The translations under genes were made by a program, and so were the position numbers. A model generated the notes under the pieces. It saw only the letters and a list, made by a program, of their open reading frames with translations, was not told where the DNA came from and ran no database searches. DNA of 64,000 nucleotides from Chaunax sp. Z400. Lineage: Eukaryota; Chordata; Actinopteri; Lophiiformes; Chaunacidae. Where the stretch lies: the NCBI GenBank assembly GCA_037577475.1, contig CM075194.1, forward strand, positions 22,306,492 through 22,370,491. Direction: 5' to 3'. Positions 12,101-23,929 of this stretch are shown here, piece by piece (position 1 is the first letter of the stretch; the number at the start of each line of letters is the position of its first letter).

Positions 12101-14606
12101 GCTGAAATGCTGCTATTAAACAAAACTGACTTTGTGGAAAAAAAGAGAAATTCATAGAAATAGGAACTTCTGTAATGAACAATTTATAATAATATAATAA
12201 TTTATAATGAAATCATTGTTCATGTATGTATTTCAGTGTCATTCATAATGATTTTTTCAAGGTCTGGTTTATTTATTTACTTTTTCAATCAACACTTTGA
12301 GCTACATACTATCCACACAAGAAAACAAGGACCTGCTGCCTGCAATAATTTTCACTATTTTCATATAAAAAAGATTAAAAGAAATTGTTCAGGTGGTCAG
12401 TCATATTCATTGTACAAATCAGGTTTTATCTCTACACCTGAAATTCATATTAAGTGTTAAATGTTTGCAATGTTTAGTTATCTAAATCCTATTTAATTGA
12501 AAAAGCTGAAATAATTATGATACAATAATATATACCATAAATTGTTCTGAGCTACGTCTGAATATTGCTGAAGCTCAAGATGGAGTTTGAAGCTGGACAG
12601 AAAGAAGAATCAGGTAGAAACACCAGGAAGTCCATCCTATGAGGTCAGCTAACAGGAGAACAGAGAACAATGGAGGTTTACTAAATGAATGCAGAACAAG
12701 ACATGGTCAATAGATAAGATGGTGTGAAATGAGGTAGAAGAAGAATATTTTCTGAACTGAACAAGCAGCCAGGGTGATGCCGAGTTCGACACCTGCACTC
12801 AGAAGCCTACGGGGCTTTTCTGCCCCTGAATTCATGAGGTAAAGCGCCCTCAGCAAAAAGATGTCCCAACACAGCAGCAGTAAGACGTCCAAATTCACCC
12901 AGTCTGCATTTTTAAGCTGTTGGCTGGGGCTGATTTGACTTGATGGTTTTCACTTCCTCATGTTTTAAATGTAGTTGTGGTCCCTGGCCCTGCACACACA
13001 GCTAAGTGGCCTTTCTAGAAATGATCAAGGAGTCTTATTGAGATTCTTTTTAACAGCATATAATAAGAAAGTCATATTTGTCACACTAACATAAAGGACA
13101 GGCATTATTAGAAGAGATTGAAAACACTGTTGGCAGTGTTTGGTGGGCCAGGAATTTTAATTTCCACACTTTGCACTTTGTTCAGTTTAATACCTTGAGA
13201 GTAGCAAAAACTTGCCTGGCACCAGTCCAGTGGTTTGGTGCCATAATAACAGAGAAAGAGCAGGAGAGCTGTGAGATTCCTGGTGAAACATACGTATGAA
13301 TGAAACTCACTGCGTCTCTCTTATCATCAGAGAAAGCCTGCCTGTCATGACAGAAATCATCATTTGATTCTTTAAATTATCTACAAATGTTATTTTTTTT
13401 AGCCGTTTCCATGGAAACGTGCTTTGTAAGGTGAGTCTGAAGGGTGTCCATCCTGTCCAGAGCATATCTGGCAAACTATACATTCATGTTTTACCAACCT
13501 TTACACAGAAATTAACCAGGATATTTAGATTTTTGTACAGATCTTATTTTTGAGTTTCCCCATTTAAAGATGATTTTTTTTTTCCCCCCACTCCTCTAGA
13601 CTCACCAAAGGATTGGAGGATATGTCGTATACTGATGAATCTGTTTGATGATTTGGAGGATTATTTCTGGAAATGTGACACTTTATTTTATATTTTCAGA
13701 TTTCAGTCTTGTGTAAATGACATCTTTGAATCTGTCCAACCTTTTTTGTTTGTTTTGCTACTTTTAGTTTGTTCTAATTCCTATTATTTAATTTTACATT
13801 GACAGTTGTCTTGTTACAGGACAAGAGGTTACATGTTGTTTTATGTTCATTTGATACGTTAGGAGCTGTTATAAACTAGAAGTTGCCTTATCAAGAAGAA
13901 AAATGTAATGTAATGTAATGACTAATAGCAACAGACCTCCTCACAGTGAAGGCTTGAATTTCAGATGATTTCATCCCTTCAGATGTGATCACACGTCATT
14001 ATTGTATGCTCTTTCTAAAATAAGTTGTACATTTATTGATTTCCCTGTGGGAGAAATTCATTTTGAAACAGCAGTACAAGGGAAGAGGTGCCACCATGAA
14101 GTACTAAGAATAAAAGTACAATAAAAAATAAAAATAAAGTGTGGTAGTAAGAGAAATAAGACTATGTAATCCTCAGGGTGATGTCACATCCTGATTAAAT
14201 TGACTCTTGTTTGAATATAACCATCCTTCATGTAGTTAAATGTGTTACGCTGCCTCCAGTGGCACCAGAGGCAGCATGCTAATACATAACTATACTACAC
14301 AATGGCATCTCAGAGATGCTTTGCTCCTGTTCATTCCTGTGTTTAGCCTCACTTTAAGAGGACACTAACTTTCTCTTAACAGTTTGTTGTGTTTAGAAGG
14401 AAGAGTGACACTAACATGAGAGACTAACGCGTGTTTTCATCTCTTGACAGCTTTTGGCAGCAGTCAAGTCAGAGAATGGCGTGAGCTCAGCTGTGGACTT
14501 ATGCTGTTACCATGGCAACAAGGCTCTGGAGGCCATCCAGGCTTTCCCCTCCTCCGAGGCTCGATCTGCCTTGGAGAACATCGCCTCCGCCGTCACCAAA
14601 TTTTGA
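151..14606 (+). CDS. pdss2: pdss2, decaprenyl/polyprenyl diphosphate synthase subunit 2 (3' part, last six exons)
   Basis: Partner subunit of the trans-prenyl diphosphate synthase (with PDSS1) that makes the ubiquinone side chain in mitochondria. Exons: 151-349, 5887-5961, 7636-7809, 9362-9493, 10827-10862 and 14451-14606 (stop TGA at 14604). All have AG acceptors and GT donors, and the reading frame stays open across them. Recognisable blocks are [49 protein letters not shown], LDYSK and DLCCYHGNKALEA, ending SEARSALENIASAVTKF. Where catalytic prenyl synthases have the first Asp-rich motif (DDxxD after LVH), this protein reads LVHRGIVN. That fits the known non-catalytic character of PDSS2. 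The 5' exons with the mitochondrial targeting peptide lie left of the window. The small 36-bp exon 10827-10862 is placed by phase and by the LDYSK match. Confidence 0.95.
350..5886 (+). other. pdss2 intron
   Basis: A 5.5-kb intron. No coding exon or recognisable transposon was seen. The segment 4280-4760 is less AT-rich and repeat-poor compared with its surroundings, with a C-rich run and CTTATC-type GATA words. It is a possible regulatory element, but nothing decisive is visible. Short homopolymers (C run at 3831, T runs) are scattered. Confidence 0.6.
5962..7635 (+). other. pdss2 intron, no recognisable content
   Basis: AT-rich intron of 1.7 kb between exons 5887-5961 and 7636-7809. I see no repeat family or exon in it. 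Confidence 0.6.
8280..8745 (-). mobile_element. degraded LINE remnant, reverse-transcriptase C-terminal end
   Basis: Minus-strand translation gives broken pieces resembling the C-terminal part of fish LINE (L2/Rex-like) reverse transcriptases: a DD-L-T-type start, FFLRRL, then a GLVTSAWLTKI / NNLGRV segment. Stops and frameshifts interrupt it. It lies in a pdss2 intron in antisense orientation and is an inactive fragment. The family name is inferred from remembered motifs only. Confidence 0.5.
8881..8969. repeat. pyrimidine microsatellite, (CTTTT)n then (CTTGT)n
   Basis: About 60 bases of pentanucleotide CTTTT repeats pass directly into CTTGT repeats, all with pyrimidine bias on the + strand. 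It lies in the pdss2 intron before exon 9362-9493. Confidence 0.95.
9640..10330. repeat. dispersed fish repeat with GCTAACATGC-rich tail
   Basis: The segment starts with a CCACTTTGGTTCAAACTATC block and the phrase GATGGATGTTCATGACATTT. It ends in a run of AGCATGCTAACA-type words (10170-10330). A related copy lies at 15835-16220 in this window. This type is common in teleost spacers. It is non-coding, and its exact class is unknown to me. Confidence 0.6.
10863..14450 (+). other. last pdss2 intron
   Basis: A 3.6-kb intron, AT-rich. At 14025-14150 there is a short piece (TTTATTGATTTCCCTGTGGG followed by an A-rich tail) of the type found at LINE 3' ends in fish. No exons were recognised. The open frame on the + strand near 11288-11515 is purine-rich and matches no family I know. 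Confidence 0.55.
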
Positions 14607-14832
14607 CCTGGACTCACACAGACACACACTCCTGCTTCTAAATGCCTTAAGTTTCTCTGTCTGTAGAGGCAGCAGGACAAGAACCAATGAACAGGTGACA
14701 CTTCAGGACAAATGAACTTCTTTTGGGACTGATTCTGGCTCATGTCCGGGGAAACCATCCTGCTCTGCTGTGGATAACAGTGTGCATCAGAAATGCACTG
14801 CCTATATCCATAAATGGTCATCATTAAAAAGA

Positions 14833-14838
14833 AATAAA
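14833..14838 (+). terminator. pdss2 polyadenylation signal
   Basis: AATAAA lies 227 bases after the pdss2 stop codon, followed by a T/GT-rich stretch (ATGTTTTGTGTTGG) that fits a downstream element. The 3' UTR is therefore probably about 0.25 kb. Confidence 0.75.
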
Positions 14839-14859
14839 ACGCATTACTTCAGCATCGTA

Positions 14860-17800
14860 TCATGTTTTGTGTTGGCTCTGATACATAGTCTTCCTCAGTT
14901 CTGTGAGGAAGTATCACGCCAAGCTGCATTTTAAAACCTGGCACATTGTCGACTCGCTTATCAGCAAAGGCACATCCCAGGCAGAACGTAATTTAAGATG
15001 TTTTGAGGAATTGGTATTGTCGTCTGGAAAATGTGCCGTGAACGGCAAATGATGCATCAAGCAGCACTTGTGCTTATAAAACTTCATATTTTAGAATCGC
15101 TCAGGTTCACCCTGATCATTACTGCACACCTCTGGTGATGCTGAAATCATAGCTGCTGGATGTTTTGGGCGTTTGCCAAATTGAAGAACAACTACAGAAT
15201 GTCGTGTCGTACCAGGTATGTACCGCTCTGATAAGCATTGCTGCAAAAATGTTTTAATGGTGTTTGGCATGATTTTCTCTTCACAGAGGGGAGGAAGTGG
15301 CGAGAATCAGGAGTAATGTCATCTATGTTGCCTGATTATGTCTGCCCCCGTGCCTGTGTATGTGATCCCAGTCAACCCAGGGGCGGGGAAAGGTCACACA
15401 GCCTCTCCCCTTGGCCCAGCCAGCGAGCCGATTGAAGCTCCGCCAAGCAGTAATTATTAATGAAGAGACCTGAGCAAATGGACAGGAAATGCAGAGGTAT
15501 TGATTGGGCCGGCTGCCCTGCTCTAAGCCGTACAGGCTGGCGCCAGCCTGGTGGCCTGTGGTTTCCCAGGCTGCTGTATGCGGAGGTGGGGGGGCAGCCA
15601 AGGTGTGAAACCAGGCCACCGCTGGCAGCTGTCTGTCACATCCAGACCACACCTGAAGGACAGAACACAGGACAAGAAAAAGAAGAAAGGCTGAGAGAAA
15701 CCAGCTAACAGAGAGAATTCTGTGTATTTCTACAGTAATCAATAATGGTTAAATATGTGACTTAGGAAAAGAAGAGATGCCTCAGAGCTCTGATACAAAC
15801 CAAATTCAAGGTTTTTAGCCATGCTAGCGGAGTGGGTCTAGAGTTCAGTCTGGGTCGTCCATCACTTTGGTCCAGACTGAAATGTCTCAACAATATTAGA
15901 TGGATTATCATGAAATATCTGAGACATTCACAGTCCCCAGAGGATGAATAACATGGATTGCCCTGAAAGTTGGCACAACTCTTCCTGATCCCCTCGGGAT
16001 GTTTTGTAAGAATGTTGACGATCGTCGTGTTTTTCCTTCCAGGACCGTCATCAGGTCAGATTTTTAATTCAACCAACACAAAACAAACTCACTAAGCCGA
16101 TTCTCATCAGCCTCAGCTTTGTTAGCATGACCAACACCCACTAACCATCAGCATGTTAGCATGCCTAAGCTTTCTTTGCCCGAGCACAAACTCACAGAGC
16201 TGCTAGCATTGCTGTAGTCTTGTTTGCTTCCTAAAGAAAAGCTCCAGTCCTCAAAAAGTCCAAAACTTTGCTGTGTAAATGCATTCAACCTTTTTTTTTT
16301 ATAAGATTTAATTTAATTTATCCTATATTTAGCAAGGAAAGTCTGAGTGAGACACAAGATCTCTTCTTCCAGGGAGTCCTGGTCAAGACTGAAGTCAAGT
16401 TGCCAGATGTAAAGCAAGGATTCGTGCCTCAAAAATGTTATCTCGTTAACAGCTTTCGTAGACGGTTATTCCCTGGTAGTGTGCTATTTTTTCTATATCT
16501 ATATATTTATATCTATATATTTAATTATCTGATCGATACCTCAATTAGTAACATTTTTAAACATGGGACAGAGCAATGGTAGTGGAGGAAGAAACTCGGG
16601 GGGTAAAATTGGTGGGTGAACGTAATAAAAGAAGAAGGTGGTGTTGAAGTGCAGGAGATGGTGATGTGGAGCGAACTATTCCAAAAACAAGCTCCTGTCT
16701 GTTCTTGGTTGTATGTTCACTTCCTGGACTGTTTAAGTTTCCGCTGCCGGAGCTTCCTGGGTACAGTGAGCTGCAGCGTCTGCCAGGGAAAGCCTCGGGC
16801 TCCTCGTGAAACATTTATCCTTGCTGTGAGGACATGAGGAAAGTTACATGGAAAGTTAAAAGGACCAAACAAGGAAGGAGGCTGGGGCACTGCCAGAATG
16901 ACAAATATAGTTACTAAAGAGAACTTTTCCAAAAGATGAGGTCTGGCCTTAAACTGTTGCATAGATGCTCCCAGTAGAAATCAACTTGGCACTGCAGAAC
17001 AGGATTTGATGGGATGAGTTTGTGTGTTTTTTTGAGTTCCTCCAGTGGTAAAGCTAAATGCTTAATGTGGAACCAAAACTGTAGCCTTTGTTCTTCCCTG
17101 ACAACATTGCTACTGCCAGCATGAATCATTTTAATATCATTTGTAGCCCGAATGAAGAGCAGAACGAGGACGGAGAGAAGCTTAACAGCTTCATGTGCTG
17201 CTCAGCAGAAACCCGACTCTGTGTTTGCACAGTTTCCAGTTCGACAGACTTAGGTATCATGAAAACAGGACTTGGCAAGACTAAAAGTTAACATGCACAA
17301 CATGAAGTGGGGAACAGCGGACGGAGTGTGCTCGGCATTGACGATGAGTGGTGTAAATACTGCAGGGTCCAGTGGAAAGAGTCGATCAGCACAGATTCCA
17401 TTACGCACTCACATGGGTAAGATTGACAAAAAAGTCTTTGACATTGAAAACTACATTGAATACCAACAGTGAACTGTTCTTGTTGTAATATTCTATCAAT
17501 TTTATAATTATAAATTATTTTTCATGTGTAAAATTCCATGTCTTCTAGTGCATGTACTAAGAAACTATTTCTGTGAAAAACGGCATTTATGTAACCAGGG
17601 ATCCTACAATCCTCGACTGAAACATACATTAATAACATTTAACACCCACACACTTAACTATTGAAAAGCACAAACACTCTTTCCATTGAAAATGTTGCCT
17701 TTCAAATAACATTTTTTTTTCATATGCACTCCTCACTTTACCAGTTTCTCTTCAACGTCACATACTTATTGTCAAAGACCTTAAATAAAGGCCTTATTCA

Positions 17801-18629
17801 AGTTTAAGAGAAAATCTTAAATGTCAACAACTTTTATGTGGCCAAGTTCTAAAATAAAAAACTATTCCTATTTTCAAATTGGATGGATTATTATAAAAAA
17901 ACCTTATTACTTATAATTATAACTGATGTCTTGATCAAATTACTATCATTTATAACTGCATTATTACCAAATAAGGAATAAATGCAGCCAAAAGGATTTT
18001 TTCACAACCTGGCAACCCACTACTTGTTCTGTTTAATGACTTCTAACTGATTAATAAAGGATCTGTAACAATTTATTTTGACTGATTTATTAATCAAGTC
18101 ATTGCTTACTATCTATTAATACTATATAAAGTTCTTATAAGAAGATGGTAAAGACATTTTTAACATGATATACCTAAGAAATAATGACATTTTGTTTCAC
18201 GTTTCTAAGTAGCTTTGGTCGGTAAGAAACATCCTCATGTCCCCATTGAAGACGTGGCTTGCTGCCTTCTGATATACGGTATAGACAGAGACCAGTATTG
18301 GCCTGATGATCTTAGCACTGCTACATTGGCTCATTTCTTTTATTCGGTCACCCTGCTCCTCGATGTACGCAGTTCTAAACCAGTATCTGGTGATAAGAGC
18401 AGCTGTAAAAGTGTGTGGTGTTATATTCTCTTAACAGTGGCAGAAATGGAATGAGTGAAGGATCATCTATAAAACCCTAAAAAAAAACAAAAATAAAGAA
18501 ATAAAAACTCAATTTGTGTGCAATGTAATCACATTACTACATGTTTTAAAGTTATCACATTTTGGGGGGCTTCACAGTTTACAGTATGATAATCTTTGTA
18601 TTGCTGCTTTGCTCTGCACATTTAGAAGC
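14860..18629. other. intergenic spacer after pdss2; possible regulatory segment at 15340-15700
   Basis: No gene is recognised. The segment 15340-15700 stands out as GC-balanced, non-repetitive sequence. It contains a homeodomain-type AT core (GCAGTAATTATTAATGAAG) flanked by GGCC-rich blocks, and looks more like a conserved non-coding element than spacer. The stretch 17480-18200 is AT-rich with nothing recognisable. Confidence 0.4.
15835..16220. repeat. dispersed fish repeat, second copy
   Basis: Contains CATCACTTTGGTCCAGACTG, ATTAGATGGATTATCATGAA and CCCCAGAGGATGAATAA, then an AGCATG/TTAGCATGC-rich tail. It resembles the repeat at 9640-10330. Non-coding. Confidence 0.6.
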
Positions 18630-19612
18630 AGAACTATTCAACCCCCATCATATATCAGGTCCACTGGCAAAATATAGTATTTATCAGCTGTTTGCAATGA
18701 CCAAATCAAACAAGAACAGTTTAAATAGCTCAATACAACAGATATTACAATACTATGACCTGCTGCAAAGATGATGAATATGCAGACACCAGCTTCTGGC
18801 AGCGTTCCTGAGGAATCTTAGCCCATTCCTGATGGACAAAGGCCTTCAGTTCTGGAATATTCCTGGGTTTACGTGCTGCAACCTCCTCCTTTAAATCCCA
18901 CCAGGAATTTTCTATGGGATTCAATCTGGCGACTGTGACGGCCTCTCTAGAATGATCCAGGACTTCTTCTGACACCAAGCCTTGGTGGACTTTGAGGTCT
19001 GATTGGGATCATTGACCTTTTAGAACATCCAATGATGCTCAAGCTTCAGCTTCCTCACAGATGGAAGGAAGTAAAACAGCCTCAGATCATCACCGAGCCA
19101 CCGCCATGCTTCACTGTAGGAAGATGCTCTTTTCAGCAGGTGCTTCATTCTTCCTCCTCCAGACATACCGCTGATCCATAGGCCCCAAAGTTACAGTTTT
19201 GTTTTATCGCTCCACAAACACTTCTGTGTCTTATAGATGGTTCTGAGCCGCCTTTCTTGTGCTTTTGGGTCAGCAGTGGTGAACGTCTTGGAGTTCAGAC
19301 ATGGAGCCCTGATGTAAATTCAGGCCTTAACAGATCTTTGGGACTCTACTGCTAAAGTAAGTCTCTGAAGGTTGGTTCATTATTTTAACAACATCTGATT
19401 TGAAAATGTGTCTCTTATGAGTTGAATTATTTTGAGACTGCAGCAGTCATTGAAAGCAGTACTTTGTGTTATAGTTTGGAAAAACATTTATAGTACGCAT
19501 CTGTTGTTATTTAAACTGTTCCTCTTTAATTTGGATTTTGCAAACATCTGATAAATAGAATATTTTGCTAATAAACAATGGGGGTTGAATAATTTTGCTT
19601 GACTGTATAAGT
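18630..19612 (-). mobile_element. inactive Tc1/mariner-like transposon
   Basis: The ends are inverted and related: ATTCAACCCCCAT at the left (18637) and its complement GGGGGTTGAATAAT at the right (19580). Behind each lies TTTATCAGxTGTTTGCAA and AACAGTTTAAATA, so the inverted repeats are long (over 100 bases). On the minus strand, 18745-18978 encodes LNPIENSWWDLKEEVAARKP and IPQERCQKLV, which match the C-terminal end of Tc1 transposases (the LNPIEN-W block carries the last catalytic acid). The rest of the transposase is broken by stops and frameshifts. Two more remnants of the same family lie at 32205-32760 and 43549-45230. Confidence 0.85.
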
Positions 19613-21075
19613 GTAGACATCAAATCACCCCAGTATCAAAACATACATGGGTGTTACATATGTAGTATATGCATGACCCTGTGATGGGCTGAAGCCTTGG
19701 CCGTGGTGTTTCTCTGCATCCCGTTCTGATGCATGCTGGGATAAATCCCCCACAGTCCCTGTGACCCTAGCAGGAATAAGTCAGTATGTAAAATGACTGA
19801 ATTAATATGAGCGCGGGGAGATATTAGAACCTCCATTTGTCTTCAGCTGAATGGGCTATCCGTAAACACCTGCTAATATCATCATATAGGTGGCGGTGAT
19901 GGATTAAAGTCATTCTCCTGTGATGGGAACAGTATGGCTGACTAGCCTCCTTGACAGAGACGAGCATATTGGCCAAAAATGACATTTTAACGAGCTCATC
20001 CCGGTGTTAAGTGCTGCACGCCGGCCCCTCGTCGCAAGCCGTTACCTTGCTGACCCTGGGCCGTGCTTCCCCCTTGCATAGGACCTGCTCGCTTCATTGG
20101 CTGACAGATCAGACTGCCATGGAGACAGCTCATTAGTGGAATAATGAGAAAACACCAGCCGCACCTTGTCTTGTTATATCATCTCTGTATCGACATATTT
20201 GTGGCTGGGAACAGAACATTGGGTGCTAGCGTGTGCATGAAATAGATTAAGACAGAATTATGGCATTGTGAGGTCTTCGGTTCATCTCTCCCTGACTGAA
20301 ATCTCCGGCCATCAGAGGAAACCAGTTTACCAGCTCGAGTAAACCAGCTCTGCTTAATGGCTGCCGCCCCTTGCAAAGTAAAATTTCCCTCTGCTGCAAA
20401 AATATGATGGAGCTCCGTATGATTGCCTTCCCTCATCCATCCTCTCACGTTCAGCTGCCACCAGCTCCAAGTTAATATATTTCACAGCGATGCATTTTTA
20501 AGTTTTAACCCGTCATCTGAACTTGGTGCCACACGACAGTGTGATTACTGATATCCAGAGTGTCAGCGGTAATCTGAGTACACTTGTAGCCGGAGTGGAT
20601 GAATCTTCCTTCATGTCAGAGCTTTTTGTGCACAACACAGTTTATGGCGAACACAAAACTTCAGATTGCGACCACAAGTTGTAAAGTTCAGGTACAGTAG
20701 AATAAACTATTTAAATTTGTGTTGGGCACATTACTCCCAATGAAAAACATCACGGAAACATGAGAAATGTCCTCATCTCATGGTCTCTTCACTTGATAAA
20801 TGTGCTTCCCAAACTGAGTATCCGTGTGCTTTTCTCATGCCAGGAAGTTTTTTTTTTTTTTTTTTTTAATTACAATTCATGTGACAACCTGCAGTACAAC
20901 AGAATGGACTTGTAGCATTTAAAGTACACTGCATCAGTTAATGAATCAGCACTCAGAGATCAAACCTCTGCCAAGGCAGCTCAGTTTCCCCATTATTTCA
21001 TTGAACCTAAAAGCAACAGTCCCATGATAGTTTGAGCCTGATAATGTGACTCCTGGACCATTAAAACCTGCCCTA
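19613..21075. other. intergenic, repeat-poor segment with possible regulatory content
   Basis: The segment 19850-20660 is GC-balanced, carries no repeat I recognise and no plausible exon. Candidate regulatory words include GGCCGTGCTTCCCCCTTGCA and TCATTAGTGGAATAATGAG. A poly-T run lies at 20849-20869. Function is unknown. The call of a conserved element is inference from composition only. Confidence 0.3.
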
Positions 21076-21079
21076 AAAT

Positions 21080-21560
21080 CTGGAATCACATTAGTATCAT
21101 TATTAGTTTGATAGTTATTCTAGAAAACAATATTTCACTAATGGTGGTTTTCAGGATCTAGATCAGTAACTTGGGAGGATGCATTAAATTTGACAGCTAA
21201 CTCAATCAACACAGTTTCATCTACAATCTGATCGTAGTTCAAAGCTATAGCATTATTAATTGTTATCTCACAGCACTGAATTTTAAATAAGCCCTATAAA
21301 TTTAAACATTCAGGATCACCAGATCCAGAATGTTACTTTGATCCAGATCAGACTCTTATGATGATGTCCATATATTGTAGGTATTATCCATGAAGTTTGA
21401 AGCAAAAACCTTGCCACTGCCCCAAAAATTCTGGATCCAGATGATGATCCTGATCACCACCAAAATCTAATGGATTTCATGTCAAGATCTACCGCTTCAA
21501 AACAAATTCATGAAAATCTGGTAAGAACTTTTTGAGTAATCAGGTTAACAGAGAAAAAAT
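21080..21560. repeat. dispersed fish repeat rich in GATCCAGAT words
   Basis: Repeated GATCTAGATCA, AGATCCAGAATG and GATCCAGATGATGATCCTGA words are followed by CACCACCAAAATCTAATGG and AATCTGGTAAGAACTTTTTG. This composition is typical of a common teleost interspersed repeat. A related fragment lies at 47440-47825. It does not code for protein. Confidence 0.5.
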
Positions 21561-23598
21561 GAACAAATAATATTTCTTGACTGTATTTAATTTTTTTATG
21601 TACTGAGTATTTTAATTTTTTTATGTAGACTATTTTTATTTATATTTCTTATTTTGTAAATACACTTTTTATGAAGCATATTTATCCTATTTATCTTATT
21701 ATTATTTACCTTATTATTATCTTTGTGTGTCTTATCTTACTCTTTTTCTATGGAGCTTCCCAGCAAGTGTTTTTAACAGGATTGTACATGTATAACCAGT
21801 GTGACATAAAACAAACAAACAATAAACATAAAACAATAAACATCTTGACTCTTGAGAGACCAGTAAATTCAGTCGTCCAGCTTTATTTGGAGACAGTCGA
21901 CATCAGATCGCCAACACAATATAAAATGTCTAAGGCAGGAATGTCACTTATATACAGTGACAGTAAACTTTCATAAAAAAGTAACGTCACTAACAAGAAC
22001 ATTGTGTGGATTAAGAATTTCTCTAGTGTTTTCCACTCATCAAAGTCAATAAAATAATGTTGCTAATGTTTTATTCATGTACATGTATTTATGAATCTGT
22101 GTAATTTAAAGTATTCTTTTCTCCCAGGTTTACATACAGCCCAGAAACTCAAGCTTGACCCTGAACAGCAGGCATGTGATCAGAGCTCATTCTCATGTTG
22201 TTGCAGGTTTTGTCCACTTGAGGGCGATGTTGGCCAAATAATGTGGTTTCTGCAGGTCAAGGCCAACAGAGATCATCCATGAAGACAAGAGGGATCACTC
22301 CTACCTACTTCTGTTTTTGCTATACTTTGGTGACTACAGACAGTTAAAACAAGCGAGATCTGACTTTAAACAAGTGCATATATACATTGGATACCTAAAC
22401 AGAATATTAAAAAAAATCAATATTAGTATGAACATGATTATTATTAAAACCTTGTATTTTTCATTTACATTTTTTTTTTTTACTAGGCTACTCCTGTTCT
22501 GCTTGTGTAAGTATGCTGATGTACAAAATATGTTGTTATAATAATAATAATAATAATAATAGCGGTAGAAGAGTATTTGAATCCTTTACTGAGGTAAAAG
22601 TAGGAAAACTCTTTTACAAGTTTACAAAAGTTTGTACTCATAACTATTCTAGAGTAAAAATAGCGAAGTATGATAAGCAGAATTTACATGAAACGAAGAG
22701 AAAAGTACCCACAACTTTGTTGAAGTGACCTGTCAGATTTATATTGTTATCAAAAGATCATTTGCCCAAAATATTGATTTCAAATATTTTAATCACTTAT
22801 AACATTTCCATCAAATTCTATTACACAAACTCAATACAAGCAGTGACATTTAATCCAGTGTTTCTATCATGTTTAGTCAATGTGAATAAATTAAATAACT
22901 TAATAAAGCCAGATTAGAATACATTAATGAAAACATATACATAACCATCATGTGTTTATTTGGTTATACAAAAAGTTAAGGGGAACTTCTGAATGAACAT
23001 AATGCATTTATTCAAGTGTTTATAATTCAAGTACTATTCATAAAAGTACTGCACTACAAATCAGTTTTTCTGTCTCTTGTAATTAATAAGTTATTTCATT
23101 TATTCATATTGACTCAACATGATAAAAAGCACATTGAATTAAATGTGACTCTTGGCAAGTCAATGTTTTGGGCCCATTATTTGTTTTAGTGTATCTGACA
23201 ATTATTACTGATGTGTTGACATGTAAATTACATTTTAATGTTACAGTTTCCCAAGGTTGTTCTATCTATTGTATGTACTGTTGGGTAGTTTGATTTTAAG
23301 TTTAACTATACATTATATTCGTTAGCTTATTGCAGGTTTTTTTTCCATTTTAATATGCAAAATACCTGGTAAATATGGCTGTCAGATAAATACAGGAGTA
23401 AAATTGTCGAGTATAAACACCTCAGAAGTGTAGGTCTACTCGAGTACTTGAGTAGGGCTAAATGTACAAAGTTACTTTCTACCATTGATTGTATACAGAC
23501 AATAAGCAATACATTTATATGTTATTTCAGAGAAGGAAGAAGGAGCACTGGGAAAATAAATGTAAAAAAATCGGTTTATTTTGTTTATCTAAACAGTG
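21561..23598. other. AT-rich intergenic spacer
   Basis: Strongly AT-rich with a short (ATA)n run near 22540-22561 and several T runs. Open frames here are short, low-complexity and match nothing I recognise. Confidence 0.5.
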
Positions 23599-23723
23599 AT
23601 ATCTACGGAGCCCCTCTGGTGACATTGGGGGAAAAAAGTGGCCACGAGTTAGTAATGCGTGGCCACGCGATACTAACGCGTGGCCACGCATTATTATTAT
23701 CACCAGAGGGGCTCCATAGATAT
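23599..23723. mobile_element. fold-back element (24-bp inverted arms, three CGTGGCCACG-type cores)
   Basis: The arms 23599-23622 and 23700-23723 are reverse complements with one mismatch in 24. Between them the 9-mer GTGGCCACG occurs three times, at 23638, 23659 and 23680, an exact 21-base period. The second and third lie within the perfect palindrome CGTGGCCACG. The overall form fits a small MITE or other fold-back repeat. It sits about 0.2-0.3 kb upstream of the bend3 promoter region. Confidence 0.75.
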
Positions 23724-23929
23724 GCAGCTTAAAGACACAGACTTGTTTAAATGGCTCTAGTCCCTGTCCAGCTACTCACATGAGGCTCGACATATGACGT
23801 GACAGCCGTATTTAAACATTTTTCAAAAGGGCGGCGCTATTGTTTGGAAGTCAAAGTTTGAGATGCTTCTTCTTTTTATTATTTCCATTGCTGCATTTTA
23901 GTTTATTTTTCATGCCTCTTTCCACAGCT

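Noticed and set aside
23448..23732. 94-codon open frame over the fold-back element
   Set aside because: The frame includes the palindromic MITE-like sequence and flanking AT-rich spacer, with no protein resemblance.
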